In this document: piece by piece, positions 19,651 to 64,000 of the stretch
How positions within the stretch are numbered: position 1 is the first letter of the stretch
How the letters are laid out: the number at the start of each line of letters is the position of its first letter
Origin: Ligula intestinalis
Taxonomy: Eukaryota > Platyhelminthes > Cestoda > Diphyllobothriidea > Diphyllobothriidae
Direction: 5' to 3'
DNA: 64,000 bases
Assembly (NCBI GenBank): GCA_036362985.1
Contig: JAYGXS010000003.1
Coordinates: forward strand, 31,352,335 to 31,416,334
Program-made: the position numbers and the translations under genes
Notes under the pieces: model-generated
Told to the model about the DNA's origin: nothing
The model's input: only the letters and a program-made list of their open reading frames with translations
The model's database searches: none

Positions 19651-20277
19651 CGTCCACCCCCTCCCTTTCGCCTGCTGTTTGCAGACCAATTCTGAGGCCA
19701 TATGAATGGGCTCCTTAAATCATATACAAGCAGAGCCACGCCCCTCTCCCATTAACATACATAAGCTTTCCCAAGATTAGTTTCACCCTGCGTGGCGTTC
19801 TTGTTGAACTTGCGTTGTTCCCTTGTATAGAGTCAGACGATTTGCCCGACTCCCTTCGCTCTTGACTTGGTGTATCCAGTGTTGAGGTTTGTGCTTTGAC
19901 ATTGGTTTTGACGTAGGCGTGACTGCTGGATGCAGTTGAAGAAGTCGAGAAGACGAAACAGTATTACTTAAAAGTTGCAGTAGGCTCATTTTGGAGGAAG
20001 ATCAATCAACCTGGTAAATGAAGGCTAATTTATGTCAATGTCATGAAACAAAATAAGTGTGTCAGTACAAGGAAAAAAAAGTAGAAATGGGTGAGAAATT
20101 AACAGATGAGATCGGAGATGTCAGAAGGTAGAAAAAATAAGTCAGTAAAAACGGGGACATCTGGCAGTCATTTACAGCCCAAACAGCAGCAGTAAAAGCA
20201 AAACGTAACAGTAGGCTTGGCGGCGTCAAATGCAAGTATGGAAACCCCGAATCTCCTCTAGAGTTGAGTAGTCTAGT

Positions 20278-61813
<41,536 letters not shown>

Positions 61814-63214
61814 CTAAAAAGTTTCGATGAAAAAGGACGCCGCTAAAAGCTGGCACATGCATTCATTCTGTGGGGGAGGCGGATATTTTGGTGGATTTTT
61901 AAAAAGCTAACATCGTAAAGTGACTGAGATACCTTTCGAGTGGGCTGCACGCTAATCAATATGACAATTCTACTTTGTTAGAATCGAAAGTACGTTTCAG
62001 AATTTCGATTAAAAAAGTTCATGAGATAGGAAGTCTCCCGTGCACACACAAGCTCATTAGAGACGATTCACCGCCCGCTTTGGAAAAAAACACGTCCTTT
62101 CTTCATTTCCCACACGAAAAACTGTTTGAGTTTTCTTTTCAAAGGAACATGATACAATGGCACGTAAACAAGGAAATCGAGAAGGATCACAGGCCAAACT
62201 GGAGAATAGTTCAACGTAAGTGACACGTCATCGAAGTCCAGATCGTAGAAGATAATTAAGGATTCAGCTCGAAAAGTACAGAGCCATGAAGATACCACTT
62301 TACAGCATATGATCGGTTGGCATGTACAATAGTATTTCGTGAAGCAGGTGGATTGTTAATAAGTCCCAAAGTATTAGTTATGGGCCCACATAAGCAAAAT
62401 ATGAGAATCAAAACCATCCGCAATGAAGGCAGCTTTGCGCTTAATTCCTGAGAAATTAGTGTTGCGGATGAGGTTAGGGTAAAGTTAACAATTGAGGCTA
62501 ACTATAGGGTAAAGCTAACTTAAATGTGACCATTAAATTTAGGAGTAGGGTTATGTTTTGTGATTAAGTTTAAGAGCAGTGTTAACTAAATTATTAAGTT
62601 TAAGATAGATGTCACTGGTTACACTTTTGTCAGGGCTTGCGTTAGGGCTGGGAAACGTGAATATTAATCATTCCCAGAATCAAGCGCAAGGCCAGCTGGG
62701 CGAGGAGTTCCTATTCCCTTGTCTAGTTTACGGGGCCACATAAGTCATTCTTACCTTCCTAAATGCTACTCACAGATCACTTACTCGTTAATTCAGAGTA
62801 TCGTCAGCAAACAGCCTATTTAAAACTAAACGGCCAGTCAGTAGCTTAATACCGAACTGTTCAAACGAACGAACTGATGCTATTCGTTCGATTTTTCGCT
62901 TGGAAGTTGGTTGGAGATACCTGTTTTGAGGGCGTTGTCAACAACGAAGGACGTTTGGTATGCAAAAATGCGTAGAAGTTCTACACACGTCAGGTGTGCT
63001 GAATTGTTTACTGCGTCTATTTGGACCGGAATTGCTCATGTGCCTTTCATGCCGCCAGGAATAGGAACTTCCCCCCCCCCTTCTGGGATGTGGGTATAAA
63101 CACCTACCCTACCTTACACCTACCACTCGCACTTCGAGCGCGATTGTTTGCACCTATCAAATTCTGTTATTATTAAGATACCCATGCTCACACTTGTAGA
63201 ATGAATGCACAGTG
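61814..63214. other. Unassigned DNA
   Basis: A short block at 61975-62035 resembles 28570-28630 in inverted orientation (CTATCTCATGAA, AATTCTGAAA). Otherwise nothing recognised. Confidence 0.3.
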
Positions 63215-63657
63215 GCTTTGTAATTGTTATTTATATTTGAACAATTTGGAAATTTCCCACGTCCACATCCAGTGACTTCCAGCTAGACCGACTGCAATTG
63301 TTTCCCTCCTACGAAAGGTTGTTCCCCCTTCCTCTGAACTGCGTGCCCGAGCCCCCCTTCTTCCAAGAATTCTGTCCCTGTTGACCCTTTTGTTTCCAGT
63401 TGAATGTACACTGGTGTTAAAACTATTCCCCCGGTCAAGCACCCCTTAAGTGGTGTTTGAATATTGTCCCCACCCCCGTGCGGATCTCTGGCCTTTTAAT
63501 CGCATTTTCCCACAATGCTTCCGCCTGCCCCCAGTGCATCAAGAAACAACTGTTTCAACAGCTACTCGGTATTGCCTCCCCCTCTGGTTCGTTTGCAGCT
63601 GGCACCACCGATGACCTCAAACGCTTGCGATTCCTCCCCCCTTGCCGGCACAGTATT
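63215..63657. repeat. Repeat family D, copy 2
   Basis: Copy of 19210-19650 with an insertion and a few indels. It ends abruptly at CACAGTATTGCC, where the RTE sequence starts. Confidence 0.75.
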
Positions 63658-64000
63658 GCCTATGGATCCGACGTGACATCTCCATCGCCACGAAGATTCG
63701 TGTATACCGTGCATCCATCCGGTCAGTCCTCCTATATGGATGTGAATGCTGGGCCGGCGCGCTGCATACGAGCGAAGACTGGAGGTCTTTGACCACCGGT
63801 GCCTGAGAATGATCCTGCAAGTTAAGTATACTGACTTCATCTCAAAGGAGGCAGTCTGCATCCGTTGCGATCGCATCACCAGGATATCTCAGGCCATTCA
63901 GGAAAGGCGACTGAGGTGGTTTGGACACGTTCTCCGTCGTCCGCCCCATAAGCTTAGCTATGCTGCCCTCGACCCGGCGCCGCAGCTTACCTGGAAACGT
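63657..64000 (+). pseudogene. RTE-like 3' region, near-identical copy, runs off the window
   Basis: Matches about 16802-17145 with two substitutions seen in roughly 340 bases, including the same frame breaks around CWAGVLH. Carries RRDISIATKIRVYRASIRS, GCECW, CLRMILQVKYTDFISK and RRLRWFGHVLRRPPHKLSYA in broken frames. Confidence 0.9.

Overview
The window looks like a flatworm nuclear genome, most likely a diphyllobothriid (pseudophyllidean) tapeworm. The grounds are single-copy animal genes cut into short GT-AG exons by long introns, and heavy loads of decayed RTE-like, CR1-like and Penelope-like retroelements, Helitrons, MITEs and tRNA-derived SINEs. The RTE-like protein resembles what I recall from diphyllobothriid assemblies. 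The species is not decidable by eye. A 10-base N run (10187-10196) marks an assembly gap.

Two host genes converge. On the plus strand, 3761-12766 holds the last two recognised exons of an SDR39U1-like NAD(P)-binding epimerase-family protein, separated by an 8.4 kb intron full of mobile DNA. On the minus strand, 61813 down to 20278 holds 22 exon candidates of a large PH-BEACH-WD40 protein, closest to LYST (lysosomal trafficking regulator). They encode roughly the last 2,000 residues: helical region, PH-BEACH, BEACH, WD40 and stop codon. Intron phases agree at 19 of the 21 junctions I checked, which supports one gene rather than scattered matches. Earlier exons of both genes were not found.

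Layout: 1-3760, SINE debris and unassigned DNA. 3761-12766, SDR39U1-like gene; its intron carries an inverted SINE pair, an RTE 3' fragment and an almost intact CR1-like element (6045-10772, minus). 12.8-20.2 kb, intergenic, with a roughly 350-base repeat family, a 2.7 kb decayed RTE element and other repeats. 20.3-61.8 kb, LYST-like gene, whose introns hold a Helitron with a recognisable 3' end, a hAT MITE, a Tigger-like MITE, Penelope GIY-YIG remnants with inverted terminal copies, a second CR1-like element and several unnamed repeat families. 61.8-64 kb, repeats and the start of a nearly identical second copy of the RTE 3' region.

The most interesting non-genic signal is a set of six motifs, CTGANGA - exactly 19 bases - (G)AAA(C/G)(G/C)TC, with a hairpin in the 19 bases and paired substitutions. 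They sit in the terminal repeats of Penelope-like debris and look like decayed hammerhead ribozymes. Others are a 215 bp hAT element of a type I recall from vertebrates, a near-perfect 70 bp fold-back made from the end of a GIY-YIG coding sequence, and a WD40 exon end that is partly duplicated into its own intron.
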